From contig JAFXJY010000028.1 of NCBI GenBank assembly GCA_017531985.1, positions 1 to 61,863 of the forward strand: DNA of 61,863 bases, written 5' to 3'. Within the stretch, counting starts at the first letter, position 1; each line of letters starts with the position of its first letter. Of this stretch, positions 44,306 through 53,528 are shown piece by piece. The position numbers and the translations under genes were made by a program. The notes below the pieces were generated by a model, which worked only from the letters and a program-made list of their open reading frames with translations, was not told the DNA's origin and did not search any database. The DNA comes from Bacteroidaceae bacterium. GTDB taxonomy: Bacteria; Bacteroidota; Bacteroidia; Bacteroidales; Barnesiellaceae_A.

Positions 44306-45985
44306 TTACTTACGTTCGCGTGATATTTTCTGATACATCGAGGGTTTTATGCCTGTATATTGTGTAAAGACGCGTATAAAATTGGCTTGCGACTTATACC
44401 CCACACTCTCACTGATAGCCTTGATAGTATATAGCCCATAATTTTCTATATCCGAAATTCGCTTCATGGCAACTTTTACCCTACACTCATTGAGCAAAGA
44501 ACGGAAATTCATACCATACTCATCATTAATTACCTGTGATACATAGCGTGTATTACTGCCTATCAACGTGGCCAGACGAGTAATATTAAACTCATTGTTA
44601 CATATTTCCTCTTCTTTCTCCATAACCTTGATAATACCATGCAGTATCTGTACTCGCAACTCATTAGAGATAGCAATACCTATATTAGCATTCTTTATTT
44701 CATCATCCTCTACCTCCGGTGAGTGTATATCCGATTCGTTACTACCCGACTCATACATTTCTCGCATCAACAGCATGTGATTCTTGTAATTTTCCTCTCG
44801 TCTGATAGCTTCTTGATTGCGATTATACAACTCATTGTAAGCCGTTGTAAGATGACGCTTCTGAATCCAGATATAGACAAGCAATATACCACCCAACAAC
44901 ATTCCTAACAATATACTGACAATGAGCAATCGTTGCCTATATATCTTCTGCTCATGCTCATACTTCTGCTCGGTCAGTTGCGTTATGATTTCATCACTAC
45001 AATTTAATTCATACAAGAACTGAGCATTTTTCAGACTGTTGAATTTACGTTGATTGAATATTGAATCATTCAACTCTACATGCAGTTTCTTATAAAAGTT
45101 ATAATTTTCCACATCGTTAGTACGCTCATACATACCAGCCAAATTTCCTAACGATACGGCCAACAAGTCGATGGTACCCGTTCTACGTGCCAATTCTTCA
45201 TTTAGATGAAATATCTTTAATGCCGAGTCCAACTTATTTTCATGTGCATATATTTTGGCCATGCCATTATACGCAGCACCCACACATTGTGTTCCCAAGC
45301 TATCGCTGAGAGCTACTTGCACAGCCTTCCGATAATATTCAATTGCGGCATGGGGTTGCATTTCGACCGACAATAGTACAGCCTTGCTCATAAGCAAGTC
45401 ATATTGATACCTACTACATGTATCAGAAGCATTCTGACGTAATTTTTCATAATAAATATGTGCCTCATCTACTTTATCACAATAGCATAAAGAGAATATC
45501 AGATTATTTAATACATGGTTCTGCTGCTCAATATCATTACATTGTTGTGTCACTTCGAGCGATTTCTTGTAGAATGCAACACTCTGCTCGTAATCATTAT
45601 GCACACTATATATGTTGCCTATATAGGTATATATCTGAGATAGTACATGTTTAAAGTTATTACTCTGGCTTATTCTAAGACCTTTGAGCCATATATTCAT
45701 TGCCTCGGAATAATTATTCTTTCTGTAATACAATATACCGGTATTGAGCATAGCCTCAGCACACGACTGCTTGTGTGCTACCGACATTGACTCACTATAC
45801 CTGTTATACAAGATACTATAATATATGATAGCACTATCGGGGTAAGTAGCTTGATACATTTGACCACGATGATACAATGTATCATGCGGCATAGAAGCCA
45901 GATACGATATATCGGAGTTGGCTCTCACCATCAGCGGCAAGAGTAAAAGAGTTGTATAGAATAATATTTCGACAGCTCTTTTCAT
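44306..45985 (-). CDS. TPR sensor protein with C-terminal AraC-type HTH
   Basis: The 559-residue protein has an N-terminal signal/anchor (MKRAVEILFYTTLLLLPLMV), a periplasmic TPR array (about 30-330; NNYSEAMNIWLKGLRISQSN, NDYEQSVAFYKKSLEVTQQC), a membrane helix (about 365-385; LLIVSILLGMLLGGILLVYI) and a cytoplasmic AraC/XylS HTH domain (about 455-559; NITRLATLIGSNTRYVSQVI, ISESVGYKSQANFIRVFTQY, TGIKPSMY). It is a one-component membrane regulator common in Bacteroidales. The start was chosen after the -7 box at 46020-46013, because an ATG ten codons upstream would lie at or before the transcription start. Divergent from the transglutaminase lipoprotein, a plausible target. Confidence 0.87.
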   Translation of the reverse strand: MKRAVEILFYTTLLLLPLMVRANSDISYLASMPHDTLYHRGQMYQATYPDSAIIYYSILYNRYSESMSVAHKQSCAEAMLNTGILYYRKNNYSEAMNIWLKGLRISQSNNFKHVLSQIYTYIGNIYSVHNDYEQSVAFYKKSLEVTQQCNDIEQQNHVLNNLIFSLCYCDKVDEAHIYYEKLRQNASDTCSRYQYDLLMSKAVLLSVEMQPHAAIEYYRKAVQVALSDSLGTQCVGAAYNGMAKIYAHENKLDSALKIFHLNEELARRTGTIDLLAVSLGNLAGMYERTNDVENYNFYKKLHVELNDSIFNQRKFNSLKNAQFLYELNCSDEIITQLTEQKYEHEQKIYRQRLLIVSILLGMLLGGILLVYIWIQKRHLTTAYNELYNRNQEAIRREENYKNHMLLMREMYESGSNESDIHSPEVEDDEIKNANIGIAISNELRVQILHGIIKVMEKEEEICNNEFNITRLATLIGSNTRYVSQVINDEYGMNFRSLLNECRVKVAMKRISDIENYGLYTIKAISESVGYKSQANFIRVFTQYTGIKPSMYQKISRERK

Positions 45986-46012
45986 CCTGATAACATTTTC
46001 AAGAGATTTCTG

Positions 46013-46020
46013 CAAAGATA
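46013..46020 (-). promoter_or_regulatory. Promoter -7 box of the TPR-HTH regulator
   Basis: Perfect TATCTTTG on the minus strand, 28 bases before the chosen ATG (45985). It rules out the more upstream ATG at 46015, which overlaps the box. Confidence 0.65.
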
Positions 46021-46124
46021 TATATTTTTCTCAACACATTATAGGTTTTATACACTTTCAAACACAAAAGCAACATCCTAACCATTGTGCAATAAAAATA
46101 ATAGTTTTTTTCATTTTTTTGTTG

Positions 46125-46132
46125 TATCTTTG
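46125..46132 (+). promoter_or_regulatory. Promoter -7 box of the transglutaminase lipoprotein gene
   Basis: Perfect TATCTTTG, 34 bases before the chosen ATG at 46166. The divergent spacer of about 180 bases thus carries one promoter for each direction. Confidence 0.65.
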
Positions 46133-46165
46133 AGTGCATTTTCAACACAACATATATCATATTTT

Positions 46166-48808
46166 ATGAATACACACACCTACCGATTGATAATATCAGG
46201 CATGATATTACTCTTATTAATAGGATGCACCCCCAAGAAGGGCTTTGAGAACAGTGATATATTTACGCACGACTACGAGACTCGTAGCCACACATTGCAA
46301 GAGAGTGGTTATCTCGACATTTTCGATACAGAATTATCGACCCAACAGCGACAAGCATTGCAATTTCTATACGCCTACATGCCTTTACCCGATATTAGCG
46401 ACTATTCGGGCGAATTTCACTTGATGAATGTCGACTATGCATTGCGAGCTCGTGCCGAGATGCCTTGGGGAAAAAGTGTACCCGAAAGAGAGTTCCTGCA
46501 CTTCGTTTTGCCTCTTCGTGTCAATAACGAAAACTTAGATGAGTGTCGTAGCGTATTCTATGACGAATTAAAAAAACGAGTCGAGGGGCTATCGATGTAC
46601 GATGCCGCACTTGAAATAAATCACTGGTGCCATGAAAAAGTTACTTATACTCCATCCGACGAACGTACCAGCTCGCCTCTCGCCACCATACGCACTGCTC
46701 ATGGCAGGTGTGGTGAAGAATCTACCTTCACCGTCTCGGCATTGAGAACAATGGGCATTCCTGCCCGACAAGTATACACACCCCGCTGGGCACACACCGA
46801 CAACAACCATGCTTGGGTCGAGGTTTGGGTCGATGGAAAATGGTACTTCCTTGGTGCTTGCGAACCAGAGCCGGTACTCAACCTGGGATGGTTCAATGCC
46901 CCTGCCTCTCGCGGTATGCTCATGCACACCAATGTATTCGGCAATTACAATGGCGAAGAAGAGGTGGTAGGTCGCAATGCATGTTATACCGAAATAAATG
47001 TAACTCCCAATTATGCACCCACTGCAACTACTACGGTACAGGTTGTAGATACCTGCAATCAACCGGTAGAAGCAATCGTAGAATTTAAAATCTATAACTA
47101 CGCCGAGTTGTACACAGCGGCAACCAAAGTGTGCAATAAAAATGGACAAGCCTCATTAACGACAGGTTGTGGCGATATGGTGGTATGGGCTTCGAAGGAC
47201 GGCATGTTTGGTTTTACCAAGGTTACAGCCGGAAAAGACAATAATATAAAGATAGTTCTTGACAAGAGTTCGGGCTATCAAGCCACGTTGACAATGGACA
47301 TTGTACCCCCGGCCGAACGCAACATAACACCTCAACTGACAACCGAGCAGATCGAACTGAACAAGAGGCGTTTTGCACAAGAAGACTCTATTCGCAATGC
47401 CTATATTGCCACATTTCCCACCGAAGAGGAGGCTATCGCTCTGGCTCAATCGCTGGGTACCGACAAGCAACTGACTGCAACACTTATCAAACAATCACGA
47501 GGCAATCATGCCATTATCACCCAATTTCTAACGGAATGCCCCGCCGACAAACGCAATAGAATATTAAAAGTACTATTCGAAATGTCGGAAAAAGACCATC
47601 GTGATGTAACAATGGAAGTTCTCAAAGACCATTGCACTGCATGGACCTCATCTGATAACGAACAGACTTATTATTATCAATATGTACTCAACCCCCGAGT
47701 AAGCAACGAAAAACTCACCCCCTATCGTTCATTCTTCGCATCGGTTATATCGACTGACGAAGCTGCCTACTACCGCAACAATCCCGAAAAATGGGTCGAG
47801 TGGTGTCGCAACAACATTACAGTGGATAACCAATGGAATCCACGCAACTTCTGCATGTCGCCTCGCGGTGTGTGGACTTTGCGTACAACAGATGCTCATT
47901 CTCGCGACATATTCTTTGTAGCTGCCGCACGCAGTATGGGCATACCGGCTCGTATAGATGGCGTAACCGGCAAGACTCAATACCTTGTCAATGAATATCA
48001 GTGGCGTGATGTAAACTTTGAAACAACCTCATGCACAACAACTTCCGCAAACGGAAAACTCATCGCCTCATATACCCCCGATCAATTTATTGACAACCCT
48101 CGTTACTACTCTCACTTTGCCATTTCGCGTATTGTGGAAGGGCGAACAGTAGTGCAAAACTACCCCGAAGATGCTACTTGGAACGACCTGTTACGCAACG
48201 GTCTGACGGTTGATGCCGGCGATTACATGCTCATGACCGGCACACGCATGGCCGATGGCAGCGTTATGGCAACACTCAATTTCCTACAAGTACCGGCCGG
48301 AAGCAACACCTATACCACTCTCACAATGCGACAGAGTCAAGACCGACTGCAAGTGATTGGCGACTTCAATAGCGAAAATCTATTTTATAACCTTACAACC
48401 CAACACACCGGAAGTCTCTTATCGACAACCGGCAGAGGCTATTACATACTGGCTCTTATCGACCCTAATAGCGAACCATCCAACCACTTCTTACGCGATG
48501 TAATGCCATATAAAGATACTTTTGAACAATGGGGGCAGAAGATGATACTTCTCTTTGAAGATACTGATGCCGCAACACGTTTCAAAGCCGACGATTTTAG
48601 CAACCTACCCTCCACCGTTGTAATGGGTACTGACATCAATAACACCATTACACAAGAACTGGTATCAGGCATGAAACTATCCAATCATAACTTACCTATC
48701 ATTATCGTAGCCGATACATTCAACCGCATCGTTTTCCTATCACAAGGCTACTCGATAGGCTTGGGCGAACAACTCGCCAAGGTTATCAACCAATTATCGC
48801 AAGAATAA
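46166..48808 (+). CDS. Lipoprotein with two transglutaminase-like domains and thioredoxin-like tail
   Basis: The 880-residue protein has a lipobox (MILLLLIGC, Cys21), so it is lipid-anchored. The first transglutaminase-core domain (about 140-260) has the catalytic Cys182 in HGRCGEESTFTVSALRTMGI, His215 in NNHAWVEVWVDGKWY and an acidic ACEPEP segment that may supply the third residue. A carboxypeptidase-regulatory-like beta module follows (TTTVQVVDTCNQPVEAIVEF). A second transglutaminase-like domain (about 560-640; WTLRTTDAHSRDIFFVAAAR) lacks the cysteine. The C-terminus (EQWGQKMILLFEDTDAATRF) looks thioredoxin-like. Probably a cell-surface peptide-processing protein; substrate unknown. Start chosen after the promoter. 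Confidence 0.85.
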   Translation: MNTHTYRLIISGMILLLLIGCTPKKGFENSDIFTHDYETRSHTLQESGYLDIFDTELSTQQRQALQFLYAYMPLPDISDYSGEFHLMNVDYALRARAEMPWGKSVPEREFLHFVLPLRVNNENLDECRSVFYDELKKRVEGLSMYDAALEINHWCHEKVTYTPSDERTSSPLATIRTAHGRCGEESTFTVSALRTMGIPARQVYTPRWAHTDNNHAWVEVWVDGKWYFLGACEPEPVLNLGWFNAPASRGMLMHTNVFGNYNGEEEVVGRNACYTEINVTPNYAPTATTTVQVVDTCNQPVEAIVEFKIYNYAELYTAATKVCNKNGQASLTTGCGDMVVWASKDGMFGFTKVTAGKDNNIKIVLDKSSGYQATLTMDIVPPAERNITPQLTTEQIELNKRRFAQEDSIRNAYIATFPTEEEAIALAQSLGTDKQLTATLIKQSRGNHAIITQFLTECPADKRNRILKVLFEMSEKDHRDVTMEVLKDHCTAWTSSDNEQTYYYQYVLNPRVSNEKLTPYRSFFASVISTDEAAYYRNNPEKWVEWCRNNITVDNQWNPRNFCMSPRGVWTLRTTDAHSRDIFFVAAARSMGIPARIDGVTGKTQYLVNEYQWRDVNFETTSCTTTSANGKLIASYTPDQFIDNPRYYSHFAISRIVEGRTVVQNYPEDATWNDLLRNGLTVDAGDYMLMTGTRMADGSVMATLNFLQVPAGSNTYTTLTMRQSQDRLQVIGDFNSENLFYNLTTQHTGSLLSTTGRGYYILALIDPNSEPSNHFLRDVMPYKDTFEQWGQKMILLFEDTDAATRFKADDFSNLPSTVVMGTDINNTITQELVSGMKLSNHNLPIIIVADTFNRIVFLSQGYSIGLGEQLAKVINQLSQE

Positions 48809-48829
48809 TAAATTCTGGTATAATGGACA

Positions 48830-48920
48830 AAAGCCGTTGGCAAAACTCTATATAAAATACTCTAATACAGATAATTATAATACCTTTGATGATACGTGTT
48901 TCATCAAAGGTATTTTTGGT
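48830..48920 (+). terminator. Hairpin terminator, tandem copy 1
   Basis: AATACCTTTGATGA (48879-48892) pairs with TCATCAAAGGTATT (48901-48914) around an 8-base loop, followed by TTTGG. The preceding bases (TTGGCAAAACTC...TAATACAGAT) are repeated with changes in front of the second hairpin, so the whole roughly 100-bp terminator unit is duplicated. Confidence 0.75.
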
Positions 48921-48936
48921 AATGTGGTAAAAAGTA

Positions 48937-49018
48937 GTTGGTAAAACCACATGTAATTTACTATATTACAGATATTTATAACACCTTTGATGAAATGTAT
49001 TTCATCAAAGGTATTTTT
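48937..49018 (+). terminator. Hairpin terminator, tandem copy 2
   Basis: ACCTTTGATGAAA (48983-48995) pairs with TTTCATCAAAGGT (49000-49012) around a 4-base loop, followed by ATTTTTT. The stem differs from copy 1 at the loop end but keeps pairing, and the leader TTGGTAAAACCAC...TATTACAGAT matches copy 1. Confidence 0.8.
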
Positions 49019-49047
49019 TGCCACATTACCTAAATTCTAGAAAGAAC

Positions 49048-49086
49048 AGAACCGACTCGCCAACATACTGTTGATGAGTCGGTTCT
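49048..49086 (-). terminator. Long hairpin after cutC
   Basis: AGAACCGACTC (49048-49058) and GAGTCGGTTCT (49076-49086) pair over 11 bp, with an inner CAACA/TGTTG stem. It lies 28 bases after the cutC stop. The minus-strand tail (GTTCTTTCTAG) is only moderately T-rich. Confidence 0.6.
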
Positions 49087-49114
49087 ATTATTTACTATCG
49101 GCCGTTCTCTCTAT

Positions 49115-49858
49115 TCATCTTCGATTTATGGCAGCAACGATGCGTTGTACTTCCTCTTTATGGGTCTCTTTACGGGCATACTCGTCATCTTCATTACCAC
49201 CCATACTCACTCCACGATGTCGATATAACATACCACTCTCGACACTTCGTCGAGCCGATGCATGTATCTCTTCGGCTCCTGTGGCATCCAATATGTAACT
49301 TGCGTTATCGGCATTAACACCACAACCGGGCATGATAATTATACGGTCACCGGCAGCTTCAACCAGCTCTCTCAGCAACACAACACCTTCACAAGCAGTA
49401 CCGGTCTGACCCGATGTAAGAATGCGATGGCAGCCCAACTTTATCACATCTTCGAGAGCTTGCATGGGATTGCGACACATATCAAATGCTCGGTGAAACG
49501 TAATACTCATGCCTCCGGCAGCCTCAACAAGACGACGGCACACCGACACATCTATATCACCTTCGAGCGTCAAAGCTCCTATCACAACACCATCAGCACC
49601 ACTCTTGCGTGCTGTTATAATATCTTGCTCCATACAAGCCACTTCGGCTTCATCATATAGAAAGTCTCCTCCTCGTGGACGTATCAGCACATGAAGTTTC
49701 AGCCCTTCTATGGCTCGCACTTTATGTATCAAACCCAACGAAGGTGTTACCCCTCCCACTTCAAGAGCCGAACACAACTCCACTCGTGCAGCTCCACCTT
49801 CGCGTGCAGCCTTGGCACTCGCCACACTGCCCACACACACTTCGAGTATTCGCTTCAT
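49115..49858 (-). CDS. cutC: CutC family protein
   Basis: The 247-residue protein is a CutC TIM barrel: the start RILEVCVGSVASAKAAREGG, the AARVELCSALEVGGVTPSLG segment, LHVLIRPRGGDFLYDEAEV and VIGALTLEGDIDV are characteristic, as is RILTSGQTGTACEG. It was once tied to copper homeostasis; the real function is uncertain and no copper gene is nearby. It starts only 8 bases after the fucosidase stop, so both are likely co-transcribed. Confidence 0.93.
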   Translation of the reverse strand: MKRILEVCVGSVASAKAAREGGAARVELCSALEVGGVTPSLGLIHKVRAIEGLKLHVLIRPRGGDFLYDEAEVACMEQDIITARKSGADGVVIGALTLEGDIDVSVCRRLVEAAGGMSITFHRAFDMCRNPMQALEDVIKLGCHRILTSGQTGTACEGVVLLRELVEAAGDRIIIMPGCGVNADNASYILDATGAEEIHASARRSVESGMLYRHRGVSMGGNEDDEYARKETHKEEVQRIVAAINRR

Positions 49859-49866
49859 AAGGGGTT

Positions 49867-51183
49867 CTATTTGGTTATCAACTCTACAATGTAGTCAGTA
49901 CCTTGTGGAGTCTCGTCAAAGGTCAGCCTAACCCCCTCCTTGGTTTTCTTCAACTTGACCGGCTGCTTATCGGCATAAGTAAAGGCTTTTACCACCTTGC
50001 AGTCGAGAGGCAACAACAACTCGGTACTTTGTAAGTCAAAGATGTGAACGAAAAGGCGATTGCCCTTGCGAGTGGCTACCCCCCAGTCTTGTGCAGGAAT
50101 ATCACCTGCCACCGTACCATACACCGTCTCGCCATTAATCGCCATCCATTCACCCATCTCTTTGAGGCGTTCAACGGCAACTGCCGGCAACTCTCCATTG
50201 GGTTGAGGTCCGACGTTCAGCAACAAATTGGCACCTTTACCGGCGGTACTCACCAAGTAGCGAATAAGTGTTTCAGTACTCTTATAATTCTGGTCAACCA
50301 ACTTATAGCCCCACATACCATTCATCGTCTGACAAGTTTCAAGAGGCAATCGGCTTATATCTTGTCCCGACAGTCCGGCTTTATTTTCACCCGGAATATC
50401 ACGCTCAAATATCTGGATATCCTCTCCGGCATGAGGTGTAATGTGGTGATTGTTACCCACCAGACAGGAGGGTTGCAAGCGATGTACCAATGCATACTGT
50501 TCATCAAGTTGCCAATTGAATGGGATGGTATCTTGATCTCGATCCCAATGACCATCAAACCATATAGCACCTATCTTGCCATAGCGAGTGAGCAACTCCG
50601 TAAGCTGTCGGTTCATAAAGTCGTAATATTGAGACCAATTCTCTTTACTCCGATCACGACCTATTACTTTATTGCCAGTACGCCCCATAGGATAATCGTC
50701 GCGACCCCAATCGATATGCGAATAATACAGATGTAATCTTATACCTTGTCGTTCACACTCATCGGCGAGTTCTTTAAGTACGTCACGACCAAAGGGCGTA
50801 GCATCCACAATATTATAGTCCGACTCATCACTATCCCACATCGAGAAGCCATCGTGATGCCGCGAAGTAAAACAGATATACTTTGCTCCCGAAGCCTTGA
50901 TAGCCGACACCCATTCCGCGGCATCGAAACGATGGGGATAAAAAGCATCGGCTGCCTTGGCATACTCATACTTATCAATGGGATAATTCTGCAAATACCA
51001 TTCACCTTGGGCAAAAAGGCTGTATATACCCCAATGGATAAAGATACCAAAACGACTCTCGTTAAACTCCTGTCGTGATGCCACATTCTCGGGCGATGGT
51101 GTGTACTCTTGTGCATAAGCAGCACTTGATGTAAGTAGCAGCATCAGCATAGCTGCAACTGAAAATTTCGTTATTCTATTCAT
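49867..51183 (-). CDS. Alpha-L-fucosidase, GH29, exported
   Basis: The 438-residue enzyme has a signal peptide (MNRITKFSVAAMLMLLLTSSAAYAQ, cut here in two parts MNRITKFSVAAML and TSSAAYAQ), and the GH29 catalytic barrel with FNESRFGIFIHWGIYSLFAQ, TSRHHDGFSMWDS and the nucleophile-bearing IGAIWFDGHWDRDQ. It should release alpha-linked fucose from glycans such as mucin or milk oligosaccharides in the periplasm. No polysaccharide-utilisation partners (SusC/D, other glycosidases) are adjacent; it is followed only by cutC. The 25-residue N-terminus and length fit family members of Bacteroidales. Confidence 0.92.
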   Translation of the reverse strand: MNRITKFSVAAMLMLLLTSSAAYAQEYTPSPENVASRQEFNESRFGIFIHWGIYSLFAQGEWYLQNYPIDKYEYAKAADAFYPHRFDAAEWVSAIKASGAKYICFTSRHHDGFSMWDSDESDYNIVDATPFGRDVLKELADECERQGIRLHLYYSHIDWGRDDYPMGRTGNKVIGRDRSKENWSQYYDFMNRQLTELLTRYGKIGAIWFDGHWDRDQDTIPFNWQLDEQYALVHRLQPSCLVGNNHHITPHAGEDIQIFERDIPGENKAGLSGQDISRLPLETCQTMNGMWGYKLVDQNYKSTETLIRYLVSTAGKGANLLLNVGPQPNGELPAVAVERLKEMGEWMAINGETVYGTVAGDIPAQDWGVATRKGNRLFVHIFDLQSTELLLPLDCKVVKAFTYADKQPVKLKKTKEGVRLTFDETPQGTDYIVELITK

Positions 51184-51215
51184 AGTACTTTTGGTTATAT
51201 CTACACTGAGACAGA

Positions 51216-51247
51216 CAAAAATAGCCTATCGGCGTGAAATGTGCAAT
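51216..51247 (-). promoter_or_regulatory. Promoter of the fucosidase-cutC operon
   Basis: TATTTTTG (51223-51216, minus strand) matches the -7 consensus; TTG (51246-51244) lies 20 bases upstream. The box is 33 bases before the fucosidase ATG and close to the typA terminator. Confidence 0.6.
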
Positions 51248-51257
51248 AATATCCTTA

Positions 51258-51301
51258 ATAAAAATAAAAAAAAGGGTTGCCTATTGTGATAAAGCAACCC
51301 T
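51258..51301 (-). terminator. Intrinsic terminator of typA
   Basis: On the minus strand AGGGTTGC (51301-51294) and GCAACCCT (51280-51273) form an 8-bp stem with a 13-base loop, followed by TTTTTTTTATTTTT. It lies 27 bases after the typA stop. Confidence 0.88.
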
Positions 51302-51327
51302 GGTAAAAATAACTTTACATGATAATG

Positions 51328-53127
51328 TTACACCTTATTGGCACGCTTACGTTCTATCTCATCGAGGATGATTTTGCGTAAACGTATGTGATGAGGTGTT
51401 ACCTCTACATACTCGTCTTCCTTGATATATTCGAGAGCCTCTTCAAGACTGAACACAACAGGAGGAACGAGTTTTACCTTGTCATCCGAGCCTGAGGCAC
51501 GCATATTGGTCAGTTTTTTCGACTTGGTTACGTTTACCACTATATCGTTATCCTTGGCATTCTCACCCACTACCTGTCCGGCATATACCTCCTCTTGGGG
51601 GAAAATGAAGAATCGACCTCGATCTTGCAACTTATCGATGGCATAAGCATAGGCTGTACCGGCTTCCATTGCTATGAGTGAACCATTGGTGCGACGATCT
51701 ATATCGCCCTTCCACGGCTGATATTCGTGGAAACGGTGTGCCATGATAGCTTCACCGGCCGAAGCCGTAAGCACATTGTTGCGAAGACCTATGATACCTC
51801 GTGAGGGGATGTAAAATTCAAGATGAATGCGGTCATTCTGTGTAGTCATCGATATCATTTCACCCTTGCGACGTGTTACCATATCGATAATCTTACTTGA
51901 ATACTCCTCGGGCAGATTGACCGTAAGCAACTCCACCGGCTCACACTTCACACCATCTATCTCCTTGATAATAACTTGTGGTTGACCCACTTGCAACTCA
52001 TATCCCTCACGACGCATGGTCTCGATCAGTACCGAAAGGTGCAGCACACCGCGACCATAAACGTTCCACACATCTTCCTTTACACCCTTCTCTACACGCA
52101 GAGCCAAGTTCTTATCCAGTTCGCGAGCCAAGCGGTCGGCAATGTGACGCGAAGTTACATACTTGCCATCCTTCCCAAAGAAAGGCGAATCGTTGATAGT
52201 AAAAGTCATCGACATGGTAGGCTCATCAATAGCAATACGCTCCAATGGTTCAGGTGCTATCGGGTCGGCTATTGTATCGCCTATCTCGAAGCCATCAAGG
52301 CCTACAATGGCACATATATCGCCCGAACCCACGCGATCGGTCTTGGTTCGAGTCATTCCCTCAAAGATGTCAAGCTCTTTGATTCGTTGCTTAACAACTG
52401 AGCCATCACGCTTACACAAAGCTACTTCCATGCCCTCACGCAGCTCACCCCTATGCACACGACCCACTGCAATACGGCCCACATACGACGAGTAGTCAAG
52501 TGAGGTAATAAGCATCTGAGGTGTTCCTTCACGATATTCGGGCTCAGGAATATGCTCAATAATAGTCTCCAACAAAGGCTCAATGGTACCGGTAGGTGTG
52601 TGCCAGTCGGTACTCATCCAACCCTGCTTGGCACTACCATAGATGGTGGGGAAATCGAGTTGTTCCTCAGTAGCATCAAGGCTGAACATAAGGTCGAGCA
52701 CCATGTCTTGCACCTCATCGGGACGGCAGTTGGGTTTGTCCACTTTATTGATAACCACAACCGGCTTCAATCCCATCTCGATAGCCTTTTGCAATACAAA
52801 ACGGGTCTGTGGCATAGGACCCTCAAAGGCATCTACCAGCAACAGACAGCCATCGGCCATGTTCAGTACACGCTCCACTTCACCTCCGAAATCGGCGTGT
52901 CCGGGTGTATCAATAATATTGATCTTATAATCCTTATATTGAATAGATACATTCTTGGACAATATCGTTATACCTCGTTCACGTTCGAGGTCATTATTAT
53001 CAAGAATCAACTCACCGGCATTCTGATTTTCTCGAAAGAGATTGCCGGCCAACAACATCTTATCGACCAATGTCGTTTTACCGTGGTCGACGTGAGCAAT
53101 AATGGCGATATTCCTAATCTTCTGCAT
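51328..53127 (-). CDS. typA: Ribosome-associated GTPase TypA/BipA
   Basis: TypA is an EF-G-like translational GTPase needed for ribosome assembly and stress growth. The 599-residue product carries [19 protein letters not shown] (G1), [17 protein letters not shown] (G2), [20 protein letters not shown] (G3) and [15 protein letters not shown] (G4). The C-terminal BipA-specific domain includes [20 protein letters not shown] and [20 protein letters not shown]. The length is normal. Monocistronic, divergent from the EamA transporter. Confidence 0.97.
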   Translation of the reverse strand: MQKIRNIAIIAHVDHGKTTLVDKMLLAGNLFRENQNAGELILDNNDLERERGITILSKNVSIQYKDYKINIIDTPGHADFGGEVERVLNMADGCLLLVDAFEGPMPQTRFVLQKAIEMGLKPVVVINKVDKPNCRPDEVQDMVLDLMFSLDATEEQLDFPTIYGSAKQGWMSTDWHTPTGTIEPLLETIIEHIPEPEYREGTPQMLITSLDYSSYVGRIAVGRVHRGELREGMEVALCKRDGSVVKQRIKELDIFEGMTRTKTDRVGSGDICAIVGLDGFEIGDTIADPIAPEPLERIAIDEPTMSMTFTINDSPFFGKDGKYVTSRHIADRLARELDKNLALRVEKGVKEDVWNVYGRGVLHLSVLIETMRREGYELQVGQPQVIIKEIDGVKCEPVELLTVNLPEEYSSKIIDMVTRRKGEMISMTTQNDRIHLEFYIPSRGIIGLRNNVLTASAGEAIMAHRFHEYQPWKGDIDRRTNGSLIAMEAGTAYAYAIDKLQDRGRFFIFPQEEVYAGQVVGENAKDNDIVVNVTKSKKLTNMRASGSDDKVKLVPPVVFSLEEALEYIKEDEYVEVTPHHIRLRKIILDEIERKRANKV

Positions 53128-53204
53128 ATAACCTATTGATTATCATTTCATCTCACCTATATTATAATCGCATATATTCAACAATCACAATATTTAAAGG
53201 CGTG

Positions 53205-53212
53205 CAAAGGTA
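53205..53212 (-). promoter_or_regulatory. Promoter -7 box of typA
   Basis: TACCTTTG on the minus strand, 78 bases before the typA ATG, matches the consensus. No clear -33 TTTG at the right distance. Confidence 0.5.
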
Positions 53213-53278
53213 CGAAATATTATTAAAAACCATATACTGACAACTCAGTTTTATGACTTATTATATTGCAAGCATCAA

Positions 53279-53307
53279 TTGCGAATAGAATATTTGTTGT
53301 AATTTTG
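53279..53307 (+). promoter_or_regulatory. Promoter upstream of the EamA transporter
   Basis: TAATTTTG (53300-53307) with TTG (53279-53281) 18 bases upstream. The predicted start of transcription (about 53314) lies just before the family A element, so the element would be transcribed as the 5' leader. Confidence 0.5.
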
Positions 53308-53322
53308 CATCTTAAACAATAC

Positions 53323-53513
53323 AGGGAACTTCTATCAATTATTTTGTTATGATTGATGATTTTTTCTTTAAGTAGATTTTTGTTCTGACCGCAAGAGCAT
53401 AGCGAGCTGTGTAATTGAGGTCAAGGCTGAAAGATACCAAGAAAAAACAAGGCAAACAAAGAAGAATGTTTCCGACAACCAATAAAATTAATCTACTGAA
53501 TTTCAACAAATTC
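53323..53513. mobile_element. MITE-like inverted-repeat element, family A copy 3 (worn right end)
   Basis: About 190 bp. The left end AGGGAACTTCTATCAATT (53323-53340) matches copy 1 in 17 of 18 positions. The interior keeps TTTGTTATGATTGATGA, the worn palindrome GCATAGCGAGCTGTG and the core AATTGAGGTCAAGGCTGAAA (53411-53430) with GATACCAAGAAAAAACA. The right end (GAATTTCAACAAATTC) has lost the terminal repeat. It lies between the promoter and the EamA gene. Confidence 0.72.
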
Positions 53514-53528
53514 ACCAATAACGATTAT

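Noticed and set aside
53415..53528. Upstream start for the EamA transporter adding 38 residues
   Set aside because: The extra codons run through the inverted-repeat element and are not protein-like; the next ATG begins a normal first membrane helix.
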